Below, one piece after another: positions 1 to 6,732 of a DNA stretch of 39,763 bases (positions are counted from its first letter, which is position 1; each line of letters begins with the position of its first letter). The DNA comes from Porphyromonadaceae bacterium (GTDB lineage: Bacteria; Bacteroidota; Bacteroidia; Bacteroidales; Porphyromonadaceae), in the NCBI GenBank assembly GCA_030528555.1, contig JAUMYQ010000013.1, positions 1-39,763 of the forward strand. The letters are read 5' to 3'. The notes under the pieces are model-generated. The model made no database searches, was not told the DNA's origin, and saw only the letters and a list, made by a program, of their open reading frames with translations. A program made the translations under genes and the position numbers.

Positions 1-4
1 TTCC

Positions 5-75
5 AAAATGTTCCCGAAGTTTTTTTCAAAAGTTCGGGAACATTTTTCGAGTGTTCCCGAGCATTTTTTAGAAGA
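5..75. repeat. TTCCCGAA repeat array with terminator-like hairpin (left edge)
   Basis: Three copies of the core GTTCCCGAA/G lie at 10-18 (forward), 33-41 (inverted) and 53-61 (forward), separated by T- or A-rich spacers with a centre-to-centre period of about 20-23 bp. The first two copies form a hairpin: the stem AAAATGTTCCCGAA (5-18) pairs with 33-46, the spacer adds a TTTT/AAAA extension, and a T-run follows. This would work as a terminator in either direction. The same element recurs at 30633-30707. The array may begin before the window edge. Confidence 0.75.
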
Positions 76-220
76 ACTTAAGGGTAGTTTTTAGGTCCTT
101 TGATTGGGTTTGTGGATATGGATGGAGTCTCAAATAGATTATAATGGTTTTTTGCTGGCTAGCATGTCTTTGCACTGGAACTTATATTCTTTTATGTAGG
201 GAAATAGTTAAGTTTGTTTC

Positions 221-844
221 ATGGACTATCTAGCACAGATTACGGAGATACATTCTTCTCCAGAGCTTATCAAGAAGCTTTACGAGTATAGCATCCTCAA
301 GATATATCCTTCAGGAAGTTGTATTCTCAATGAACATGCGCACATTCGCTCAATACCTATCGTGATTCGAGGTGTTATGAAGGTAATTCGTTCGGAGGAA
401 GATGGTCGAGAGATCTTACTCTACTATATCGAGGCGGGTGAGAGTTGCATTATGTCCGTGTTAGGAGGGCTACATAACCAGCGAAGTAAGGTAAGAGTGG
501 AGGTTGAGGAAGAAGCAGAGATCCTTTTCTTACCTCTAGAGCGTGTTTCCGAGTTCATGCGAGAGTATCCTGAATGGCTGAGTTATATTTTTCGCTCCTA
601 CCACAAGCGATTTGAGGAATTGCTCAAGATGATTAATGCTATCGCCTTTCGACGAATAGATGAACGTCTGCTCGATCTTTTAATGAAGAAGCAGCAACTT
701 GCCCAATCTTCTACACTCCATATCACACACGAGCAGCTCGCTGTGGAGTTGGGGACTGCTCGTACAGTCGTTTCACGTCTTCTTAAACAACTCGAAGAGG
801 CTGGTAGGCTTTCTTTGGGACGTAATCGTATCACGCTTATGTGA
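221..844 (+). CDS. Crp/Fnr family transcriptional regulator
   Basis: This 207-residue protein has the usual Crp/Fnr size and layout: an N-terminal cyclic-nucleotide-binding-like beta barrel (about 20-115), a linking helix (about 120-150) and a C-terminal winged helix. The helix-turn-helix is clear near residues 169-198 (EQLAVELGTARTVVSRLLKQ). There is no N-terminal Cys cluster, so an Fnr-type Fe-S sensor is unlikely. Only two cysteines occur, C34 and C76, the latter in GESCIMS. The next three genes handle sulfane sulfur, so it probably regulates them. Its stop codon lies inside a candidate operator, GTGACaaaaGTAAC, placed ahead of the permease gene. The start is ATG, with no obvious Shine-Dalgarno. 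The family call is firm; the ligand and regulon are inference. A thiol-based persulfide or redox switch through C34/C76 is one possibility. Confidence 0.9.
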   Translation: MDYLAQITEIHSSPELIKKLYEYSILKIYPSGSCILNEHAHIRSIPIVIRGVMKVIRSEEDGREILLYYIEAGESCIMSVLGGLHNQRSKVRVEVEEEAEILFLPLERVSEFMREYPEWLSYIFRSYHKRFEELLKMINAIAFRRIDERLLDLLMKKQQLAQSSTLHITHEQLAVELGTARTVVSRLLKQLEEAGRLSLGRNRITLM

Positions 845-884
845 CAAAAGTAACGATATAGCCAGGTAGGTTTGACGAACTTTG
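841..884 (+). promoter_or_regulatory. Candidate Crp/Fnr operator plus -7 box for the permease gene
   Basis: The imperfect dyad GTGACaaaaGTAAC (841-854) precedes a Bacteroidota-like -7 box, GAACTTTG (877-884, consensus TAnnTTTG). The operator centre to the end of the -7 box is about 37 bp, which puts the dyad near -41 to -44, a class II activator position. The same pair with identical 40-bp offset occurs at 1739-1782. The element overlaps the regulator's stop codon. Because the -7 box follows the TTG at 872, that TTG is unlikely to be the start of the next gene. Confidence 0.6.
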
Positions 885-916
885 CTCGAAAGGTCTATCC
901 GATAACTGCTATTTAT

Positions 917-1711
917 ATGTATACTTTAGGTCTCTTGGCATCCGTCCTCATTGGTATCTCTCTTGGGCTGATCGGTGGTGGTGGGAGCATACTTACCGTT
1001 CCCGTACTTGTCTATTTGTTAGGCGTAGATCCCGTACTCTCAACAGGCTACTCCCTCTTCATAGTCGGGATTACGAGTGCTGTGGGTAGTATACCCTATT
1101 TTCGTGCTTCGCTCGTACATCTTCCTACGGTACTTAGCTTTGGCTTTCCTTCCATTGTATCTGTCTTCCTTACTCGGGCATATCTTCTGCCGGCCATCCC
1201 AGAAACTATCTTGATATCAAGGAATCTTATGCTTGACAGGGGAACGATGCTCATGTTGCTTTTTGCCCTTTTGATGCTAGTTGCTTCGATAGGGATGATT
1301 ACTCCTAACAGATCTCGAGCTGAAAGTATTCGGATAAGCCGATTTGCTTATCCTCTTGTGATTTTTGAAGGGCTTCTGGTGGGGATGCTTACAGGGCTTG
1401 TGGGAGCAGGGGGAGGCTTTCTGATAATTCCTGCATTGGTAATTTTGGGTAAGCTTCCCATTAAGGAAGCTATTGGGACCTCATTGTTAATAATTGCTGC
1501 CAAGTCGCTCTTGGGGCTTGTTGGGGAGAATGGTCTTATGGACTGGAATTGGAAGCTATTGTTTGGGGTGATAGGTTTAGCCATCGGTGGGCTCTTAATT
1601 GGAGTGAAGCTCTCTCAGAGTGTTGATGGAGCAAAACTCAAGCCTGCTTTTGGTTGGTTCGTTTTACTCATGGGGATCTATATGATTATCAAGGAGACAC
1701 TGCTGAGTTAG
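917..1711 (+). CDS. TauE/SafE family sulfite/sulfur-compound permease
   Basis: This is a polytopic membrane protein of about 264 residues with the internal duplication typical of TauE/SafE (DUF81). Two glycine-rich repeats are seen: GLIGGGGSILTVPVLVY near the N-terminus and GLVGAGGGFLIIPALV in the second half. Seven or eight hydrophobic segments are visible. The family transports sulfite, sulfonates or other sulfur anions across the inner membrane; the substrate here cannot be read from sequence. I chose ATG at 917. An upstream in-frame TTG (872) would add residues that overlap the promoter and look non-membrane. The gene lies between a Crp/Fnr regulator and a persulfide dioxygenase/rhodanese fusion, so export of sulfite or thiosulfate made by those enzymes is the likely job. 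It probably has its own promoter (841-884). Confidence 0.87.
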   Translation: MYTLGLLASVLIGISLGLIGGGGSILTVPVLVYLLGVDPVLSTGYSLFIVGITSAVGSIPYFRASLVHLPTVLSFGFPSIVSVFLTRAYLLPAIPETILISRNLMLDRGTMLMLLFALLMLVASIGMITPNRSRAESIRISRFAYPLVIFEGLLVGMLTGLVGAGGGFLIIPALVILGKLPIKEAIGTSLLIIAAKSLLGLVGENGLMDWNWKLLFGVIGLAIGGLLIGVKLSQSVDGAKLKPAFGWFVLLMGIYMIIKETLLS

Positions 1712-1738
1712 TCTATTAGAGAGACAGAACCAGTTTGT

Positions 1739-1782
1739 GTGACAAAAGTAGCTGTAGGATAGGGAAGCCTTAACGACCTTTG
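1739..1782 (+). promoter_or_regulatory. Second copy of the operator/-7 arrangement
   Basis: GTGACaaaaGTAGC (1739-1752) followed by TAACGACCTTTG, with TTTG at 1779-1782, repeats the 841-884 element. The first TGTGACAAAAGTA is identical, the spacing is identical, and both end in ACGA(A/C)CTTTG. The intervening sequence is not conserved, so this looks like selected sites and not a recent duplication. It would drive the MBL-rhodanese gene and the rhodanese behind it. Confidence 0.6.
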
Positions 1783-1825
1783 TGGTATAACAATGAGGTT
1801 TAACTACTAATATTATTCAACAACA

Positions 1826-3241
1826 ATGAAAGTAGAACAGATCTACACTGGTTGCCTTGCTCAAGGAGCCTATTATATCACCTCTAAGGGTGAAGCTGCA
1901 ATAATAGATCCATTGCGCGAGACGAAGCCCTACTTAGAGCGTCTCGAACGGGATGGAGTACGTCTCAAGTATATTTTCGAAACGCATTTTCATGCCGATT
2001 TCGTGAGTGGTCATTTAGACTTAAGTCGTGCAACAGGTGCACCTATCGTCTATGGCCCTACTGCAAAGCCTGGCTTTGATGCTATGATAGCAGAGGACGG
2101 TGAGGATTTTTATTTAGGAGACATTGTCATACGGGTGTTGCATACCCCTGGCCATACTATGGAGAGTAGCTGCTACCTTCTCATTGATGGGCAGGGCAAA
2201 GAGCAGGCATTATTTAGTGGAGACACCCTTTTCCTAGGGGATGTGGGACGTCCAGATTTAGCCCAAAAGGCCGCTGGTCTTACACAAGAGGAGCTCGCAG
2301 GTTTACTCTATGACAGTCTTTATGGTAAAATCTTGCCTTTACCTGATGATGTGACGATATATCCAGGGCATGGTGCTGGCTCTGCTTGCGGTAAGAATAT
2401 GATGCGTGAGACGGTGGATAACCTTGGTAATCAGCGTAAAGTCAATTATGCTCTTAATCAGCCTAGCCGTGAGGCCTTCATTGCCTCCGTCATTGAGGGG
2501 CTATTGCCTCCACCTGTTTATTTCGGGGATAATGTTGCTATGAATAAGCAGGGCTATGAGAACTTTGAGAATGTGCTCGATGCGGGGTTAAGTCCGCTTT
2601 CTCCTGAACGTCTGGAGGCTCTAGTTAAAGTTTCGGGAGCTCTCATCCTCGATACTCGCTCTCCAGAAGAGTTTGCTAAAGGATTTATCCCTGGAGCTAT
2701 TAACATTGGCCTTGATGGTGACTTTGCTCCTTGGGTTGGTACTTTGATTGTCGATGTACGCCAACCTATAGTATTGGTGGCTGAGGCAGGTAGAGAGGAG
2801 GAGGCTATTACGCGACTTAGCCGTGTCGGTTTCGATCGAGTACTTGGTTATTTGGATGGAGGTTTTTCATCTTGGGAGATATTAGATAAACCAACGGATC
2901 GGATTGAGCGTATCTCAGCTAAAGCTCTTGCGAAGAAACTGAAGGAAGAAGAATACAAGATTATTGATGTGCGTAAGGAGAGCGAATATACCTCTTCTCA
3001 TATAGAAGGAGCTTATGGTTTTCCCTTAGCTTACATCAACGATTGGATAGGGGAGTTGCCTCGAGAGGGCCATTTCTTTTTACACTGTGCAGGAGGCTAC
3101 CGCAGTATGATAGCTTCTAGCATCTTGCGTTCACGAGGCTATCATAACTTCACTGATGTAGAGGGTGGTTTTGGAGCGATTAGTCAAACAGATATTCCTA
3201 AGACAGATTTTGTATGTACAAGCAAAGTCTTAAGAAAGTAA
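1826..3241 (+). CDS. Metallo-beta-lactamase/double-rhodanese fusion (persulfide dioxygenase-sulfurtransferase type)
   Basis: This 471-residue protein has three domains. The N-terminal metallo-beta-lactamase domain (about 1-230) carries THFHADFVSGH (H54, H56, D58), the HTPGHT motif with H110, and SGDTLFLGDVGRPD with D133. This is the ETHE1/persulfide-dioxygenase pattern with a mononuclear iron site. Two rhodanese domains follow. The first (about 262-352) has DTRSPEEF but no Cys where the active-site loop should be (LVAEAGR), so it is probably non-catalytic. The second (about 363-455) has the active loop CAGGYRS with C421. The layout matches CstB-type enzymes, which oxidise persulfide and pass sulfur to sulfite to give thiosulfate. 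The neighbouring permease and rhodanese fit one sulfide-detoxification pathway. The ATG at 1826 is about 44 bp after the -7 box. Domain assignment is strong; the exact reaction is inferred from the family. Confidence 0.9.
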   Translation: MKVEQIYTGCLAQGAYYITSKGEAAIIDPLRETKPYLERLERDGVRLKYIFETHFHADFVSGHLDLSRATGAPIVYGPTAKPGFDAMIAEDGEDFYLGDIVIRVLHTPGHTMESSCYLLIDGQGKEQALFSGDTLFLGDVGRPDLAQKAAGLTQEELAGLLYDSLYGKILPLPDDVTIYPGHGAGSACGKNMMRETVDNLGNQRKVNYALNQPSREAFIASVIEGLLPPPVYFGDNVAMNKQGYENFENVLDAGLSPLSPERLEALVKVSGALILDTRSPEEFAKGFIPGAINIGLDGDFAPWVGTLIVDVRQPIVLVAEAGREEEAITRLSRVGFDRVLGYLDGGFSSWEILDKPTDRIERISAKALAKKLKEEEYKIIDVRKESEYTSSHIEGAYGFPLAYINDWIGELPREGHFFLHCAGGYRSMIASSILRSRGYHNFTDVEGGFGAISQTDIPKTDFVCTSKVLRK

Positions 3242-3276
3242 TAGCACTTGTGTCATTCATATCAATAGTATTCATT

Positions 3277-3600
3277 ATGTTCGGATTCTTAAAGAACCTT
3301 TTTTCTCAAGTAGATGAGACTGAAGTACTTCAAGCGCTTGGTGGAAAACCCTTTCTCGTGGATGTGCGTACTCCTGATGAATTTGCATCTGGGAGTGTAC
3401 AAGGCGCGATTAACATCCCATTGGATGAACTTCCTGAACGTATCTCAGAGTTTTCAGGTAAGGAAAGTGTTGTAGTATTCTGCCGTAGCGGTAACCGCAG
3501 TGCGCAAGCGAAAGTCATATTGGATCGCAGTGGGGTGCCTAATGTTTGCAATGGAGGCACTTGGGAGCAGGTAGCAGCTTTAAAAAAAGCCTCTAAGTAA
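3277..3600 (+). CDS. Single-domain rhodanese-like sulfurtransferase
   Basis: From ATG 3277 this is a 107-residue rhodanese domain: PFLVDVRTPDEF, GAINIPLDELPERI and the active loop CRSGNRSAQA with catalytic Cys. It would carry sulfane sulfur as a Cys persulfide. The reading frame is open back to ATG 3214, which would overlap the previous gene by 28 bp and add a hydrophobic N-terminus (KKVIALVSFISIVFIMFGFL). With that start the protein would be membrane-anchored or exported. I prefer 3277 because it gives a normal single-domain length and a 35-bp gap, but the hydrophobic extension is suggestive and unresolved. It probably shares a transcript with the upstream fusion gene. Confidence 0.85.
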   Translation: MFGFLKNLFSQVDETEVLQALGGKPFLVDVRTPDEFASGSVQGAINIPLDELPERISEFSGKESVVVFCRSGNRSAQAKVILDRSGVPNVCNGGTWEQVAALKKASK

Positions 3601-3794
3601 AGAGGTTCTGGCGTATCATTGATCCAGAGACATGAGAGAGACAAGAAGTATCTTCTTAGAGTACTTTATCTTTCGTGATATCCTAAATGTTAGGTTTCTG
3701 TTCATATTTGGTGCGCGAGGTGTCGTTAGAGTATCCGTATATACGGATATCAACATCCGTTCTTTAAAGAAAGAGACGCAACGATTTTGTATGA
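3601..3794. terminator. Convergent intergenic region with two palindromes
   Basis: The 194-bp gap between the convergent rhodanese and lipoprotein genes holds a perfect 18-bp palindrome, TATCCGTATATACGGATA (3732-3749), and a 12-bp one, TTCTTTAAAGAA (3760-3771). They could act as a bidirectional terminator or protein-binding sites; neither has a long T-run. No open frame here looks like a gene. Confidence 0.4.
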
Positions 3795-4262
3795 TTAGTT
3801 CATGATGCGCAGCTCGCGCGTGCCTGCTGAGTAGTAAGTTTGGTAGGGGCGAAGGGGACGTTTGGCTGGTCCTGCAACCGGCGCGCCATAGCTGAGCAAG
3901 ACATCGAAGACACTGTGGCAAGCCGGACAAACCGCCCGTTCGTCCACAATCTCTACCTGCTTTACCCCGCTAAGCTCATTGGGGCAAGCCAAATCGTAGG
4001 CATAGAATGCCTCTTCGGTCAGGGAGCGTACGACGAGGAGGCCGCCATAGCCGAGAGCATCGGTTAGCCTGATGGGCTGGGTGAGCCGCACCATTCCGCC
4101 GGGCGTGAGGAGCTCTCGGTGAATATGCAGGGAGATTGAGGCCGACACTGGGGCAAGATTGGGTAGCGGGGCGTGGCTTTCGTCACAGCCAGATAGCACT
4201 AGGGTGCAGAGCAGTAGGGCACTGCTCCACACCCTAGTGAGTCTTTTGGGGCGAATAGGCAT
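3795..4262 (-). CDS. Lipoprotein with degenerate Rieske-like Cys motifs
   Basis: The N-terminus is a lipoprotein signal (RVWSSALLLCTLVLSGC, lipobox LSGC, lipidated Cys at 26), so the 155-residue product should sit in the outer or inner membrane facing the periplasm. The C-terminal half resembles a Rieske-type fold. Box 1 is LACPNE (C93), box 2 is VCPACHSVFD (C112, C115, H116), and a GAPVAGPAKRPLRPY stretch resembles the downstream glycine/proline loop. True Rieske boxes read CxH and CxxH. Here the box 1 His is absent (CPN), and box 2 offers Cys-x-x-Cys-His. The site may bind zinc or a different cluster, or no metal. It starts 3 bp after the SRPBCC stop, so the two are surely co-transcribed. 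The physiological role is unknown. Confidence 0.75.
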   Translation of the reverse strand: MPIRPKRLTRVWSSALLLCTLVLSGCDESHAPLPNLAPVSASISLHIHRELLTPGGMVRLTQPIRLTDALGYGGLLVVRSLTEEAFYAYDLACPNELSGVKQVEIVDERAVCPACHSVFDVLLSYGAPVAGPAKRPLRPYQTYYSAGTRELRIMN

Positions 4263-4265
4263 AGC

Positions 4266-4688
4266 CTAGTAGGGAAGCTGGGCAAGCATATCGGCCATAC
4301 GCTCTATGCCTTCCTCGAGTTTGCTCCCGAGCATCTTGCGCATGATGAAGTTGAGTTCGGTGCGCAGAGTAAGCCTTAGGCGCGTATCGCTGGGCGCGGG
4401 CTCGAGAAGCTGTATCCAAAGCGTCAGAGGAATGGGCGAGCTTTGCGCCTCGAGCTTAATGGTTTTGTCCGGTTCGCGCTCGACGACCTTGAGCTCAAGC
4501 CGCCCTGCTCCGGAGATAACGAAGGCACAAGTGTCCCGATCGACGGCCTCGATCTGGATTTTGCTCGCCTCTGGATGGGCCGATAGGGCATCGCCAATGC
4601 GTGAGAGGCCACTCAGATCGCTCAGCTTGTCATAGACGCTCTGCCGGGGCGCGCCTATCTGCTTGATGTTACTAACGTAGTCTGCCAT
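4266..4688 (-). CDS. SRPBCC (START-like) superfamily protein
   Basis: This 140-residue protein fits the SRPBCC/polyketide-cyclase-like fold. An N-terminal strand (SNIKQIGAPRQSVYDKLSDL) is followed by a short helix, alternating strands in the middle, and a long C-terminal amphipathic helix (LEEGIERMADMLAQLPY). Such proteins bind hydrophobic ligands in a deep pocket; no catalytic motif is visible. The gene lies 34 bp downstream of pyrE and 3 bp upstream of the lipoprotein gene, as part of a seven-gene minus-strand run. A small SRPBCC gene beside pyrE is, as I recall, common in Bacteroidota. The function is not known. Confidence 0.75.
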   Translation of the reverse strand: MADYVSNIKQIGAPRQSVYDKLSDLSGLSRIGDALSAHPEASKIQIEAVDRDTCAFVISGAGRLELKVVEREPDKTIKLEAQSSPIPLTLWIQLLEPAPSDTRLRLTLRTELNFIMRKMLGSKLEEGIERMADMLAQLPY

Positions 4689-4722
4689 AGATATTGGGCT
4701 GTCTTTTTAGTTCATCTGGCGG

Positions 4723-5358
4723 TTACTTACCCGTCCAGGTGGCGGGGCTTTTGCGCCACTCCACTAGCACGGCCTCCTCCTGGGGCGTGATGTAGCCGGT
4801 AGAGACGGCCTCCTCTAGGACTGCATTGTAGTGGCTTAGGGTGATGAGGCGCACGCCTGCTGCCTCAAAGTTGCGTACCGCATCGGGGAAACCATGCGTA
4901 TAGATGGCCACCATACCTAGGACTTCCGCCCCATGCTTGCGTACCGCCTCGACCGCTTTGAGGCTGCTGCCGCCGGTAGAGATGAGGTCTTCTACGATAA
5001 CCACCTTACTGCCGGGAGCCAAATCACCCTCGATGAGGTTCTCCATGCCGTGGTCTTTTGGTGCCGAACGGATATAGGAGAAGGGGAGCGAGAGCGCATC
5101 GGCCACCAATGCACCCTGGGCAATTGCGCCGGTGGCAACGCCAGCGATGGCTTCGGCCTCTGGCCATTCTTCGCTAATGACCCTAGCGAGCTCGAGCTTG
5201 ATGAGGCTACGCAGCTGCGGATAGCTTAGCGTCTTGCGGTTGTCACAGTAGATGGGCGACTTCCATCCGCTAGCCCAAGTGAATGGATTGGCGGGCTGAA
5301 GCTTCACGGCAGCTACCTCGATGAGCTTCTTGGCGATAAGTTTTTCTACTTTTTGCAT
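4723..5358 (-). CDS. pyrE: Orotate phosphoribosyltransferase
   Basis: PyrE joins orotate and PRPP to give orotidine 5'-phosphate, the fifth step of UMP synthesis. The 211-residue length is normal. The PRPP-binding loop VVIVEDLISTGGSSL is clear, and the N-terminal NPFTWASGWKSPIYCDNRK with YPQLR is the family's orotate-side signature. The flexible-loop KDHG is present. ATG start; 29 bp separate it from the upstream nitrilase-family gene. The operon mixes de novo pyrimidine (pyrE) and purine (purD) genes with unrelated ones, suggesting growth-linked co-expression. Confidence 0.96.
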   Translation of the reverse strand: MQKVEKLIAKKLIEVAAVKLQPANPFTWASGWKSPIYCDNRKTLSYPQLRSLIKLELARVISEEWPEAEAIAGVATGAIAQGALVADALSLPFSYIRSAPKDHGMENLIEGDLAPGSKVVIVEDLISTGGSSLKAVEAVRKHGAEVLGMVAIYTHGFPDAVRNFEAAGVRLITLSHYNAVLEEAVSTGYITPQEEAVLVEWRKSPATWTGK

Positions 5359-5387
5359 CGTGCTGATAGTTTGATTAGTTGGTTCGT

Positions 5388-6182
5388 TTATAGGTGAAGG
5401 GTGAAGCTGTCTGCGTCACGCCATACGGGAAATTTGGCTCTAAGCTCCGCCAAAGGCTCTGCCTCGAGCGGCGCGATGACGACCTCGGCTACGTCCTCTG
5501 TGCACGCGGCGATAACCTCGCCACGCGGACTCAAGGCCACGCTGTCGCCAGAGTAAGAGAGCCGAGCCGGGTCGGTGCCTATGCGATTGACCCCAACGAC
5601 GTAGGCGAGGTTTTCCATAGCCCTAGCTTTTAGCAGGGTCGTCCAGACCTGGCGCCGAGCTTTTGGCCAATTGGCTACGCAAATGATGAGGTCGTACTCG
5701 CAGTCCACGCACCGGCACCAGACCGGAAAGCGTAGATCGTAGCACACAATAGGTAGGATGCGCCAGCCCTTGAGCTCAAAGACTTTGCGCTCACTGCTGG
5801 ACGAAATCATCTCCGGCTCCCCACCGAGTGAGAATAAGTGCCGCTTGTCTTGCCACTGAGCCGTACCGTCTGGGGCAAAAAGGAAGAAGCGATTGCTCGC
5901 CCCGCCCTCAGTTTTGGCCAGATAGCTACCACAGATAGCCACATCGTGCCGCTGGGCGAGGGCTTTTAGGCGGACGAATACCTCGCCCGAGCCCCACGAG
6001 TCGGCAAAAGCTGTGGCCTCGCGGGCAAAACCTGTGGTTATGGTCTCCGGAAAGACCACCAGATCGGCCTGCCGGGCGTAGCGCGCCACCAAGTCCTCTA
6101 CGACCTTTAGGTTCTCCAGAGGGCTACAAGGGACGATGTCACACTGGGCGAGGGCTACTCTGAGCCTAGGCTTTGAGGTCAT
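5388..6182 (-). CDS. Carbon-nitrogen hydrolase, omega-amidase (YafV/Nit2) type
   Basis: From ATG 6182 this is 264 residues of the nitrilase superfamily. The catalytic triad is visible: Glu in VVFPETITTG, Lys in WQDKRHLFSLGGE and Cys in PIVCYDLRFPVW. The DLRFP(V)W context and length match omega-amidases, which hydrolyse alpha-ketoglutaramate or ketosuccinamate left by glutamine/asparagine transaminases. That would be a metabolite-repair role. The frame is open for 40 residues further upstream but that part has no family similarity. The 6182 start overlaps the end of the acyltransferase gene by 17 bp, typical of tight operons. The substrate is inferred. Confidence 0.88.
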   Translation of the reverse strand: MTSKPRLRVALAQCDIVPCSPLENLKVVEDLVARYARQADLVVFPETITTGFAREATAFADSWGSGEVFVRLKALAQRHDVAICGSYLAKTEGGASNRFFLFAPDGTAQWQDKRHLFSLGGEPEMISSSSERKVFELKGWRILPIVCYDLRFPVWCRCVDCEYDLIICVANWPKARRQVWTTLLKARAMENLAYVVGVNRIGTDPARLSYSGDSVALSPRGEVIAACTEDVAEVVIAPLEAEPLAELRAKFPVWRDADSFTLHL

Positions 6183-6717
6183 AAAACTGGTGTGGATGGC
6201 GCGCTTGTCCGCTGAAATACTTACTTCGTATATAGGCGAGGTCTCCCTCGAGGTCGCCGGTTGGGTAAAAGACCTCGAAGATACCGATGATGCGCTTAGC
6301 ATAGTCGATGACAGCGAGCTCTATGGGTATGCCAGCAGCTAGGGCTATATGATAGAAACCACTATGCCACCTTTCCCGAAGCTTACGTGTGCCCTCGGGT
6401 GTGATGGCTATATGCAGCCGTTTCATGCCGCGGATATACTCGGCGAGCCTATCCACGGTATTGTCTTTCTTACTACGATCGACCGGAATGCCCCCCATGG
6501 CACGCAAAAAAGGGGCAAAGGGGAAGACAAACCAATCCTTCTTCATCAGGAAGGCAGAGCCGCTGCCTACGGACCAATAGTAGAGCTTGCCGAGAAAAAA
6601 GTCCATGTTGCTCGTATGCGGAGCTACACAAATGATGCTTTTCTCTGGACGAGATGCGGGAAGGGGTAGGCTTCGCCAGCCAAGCCGGCGAAGCACCCAT
6701 GCCGAAAACTTCTTCAA
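6166..6717 (-). CDS. 1-acyl-sn-glycerol-3-phosphate acyltransferase family protein
   Basis: This 183-residue protein carries the PlsC-type acyltransferase motifs. HTSNMDF is the HxxxxD block, GGIPVDR follows, and ITPEGTR is the third block. Such enzymes acylate lysophosphatidate or a related lipid acceptor at the inner membrane face. It is shorter than typical PlsC, matching the compact Bacteroidota variants. The start is TTG at 6717, 15 bp after the purD stop. The first in-frame ATG falls inside the catalytic HTSNMD block, so TTG must be used if the protein is made. It lies in the dpp4-purD operon and overlaps the downstream omega-amidase gene. Confidence 0.85.
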   Translation of the reverse strand: MKKFSAWVLRRLGWRSLPLPASRPEKSIICVAPHTSNMDFFLGKLYYWSVGSGSAFLMKKDWFVFPFAPFLRAMGGIPVDRSKKDNTVDRLAEYIRGMKRLHIAITPEGTRKLRERWHSGFYHIALAAGIPIELAVIDYAKRIIGIFEVFYPTGDLEGDLAYIRSKYFSGQARHPHQFYDLKA

Positions 6718-6732
6718 AATATATAGGTGAGA

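Noticed and set aside
1-75. Possible CRISPR array
   Set aside because: Cores are short, change orientation and have near-constant T/A-rich spacers, unlike CRISPR repeats and unique spacers. No cas gene is present.
872-916. TTG start for the TauE/SafE permease
   Set aside because: It lies upstream of the -7 TTTG box at 881-884, so transcription would start after it. ATG 917 begins the hydrophobic core directly.
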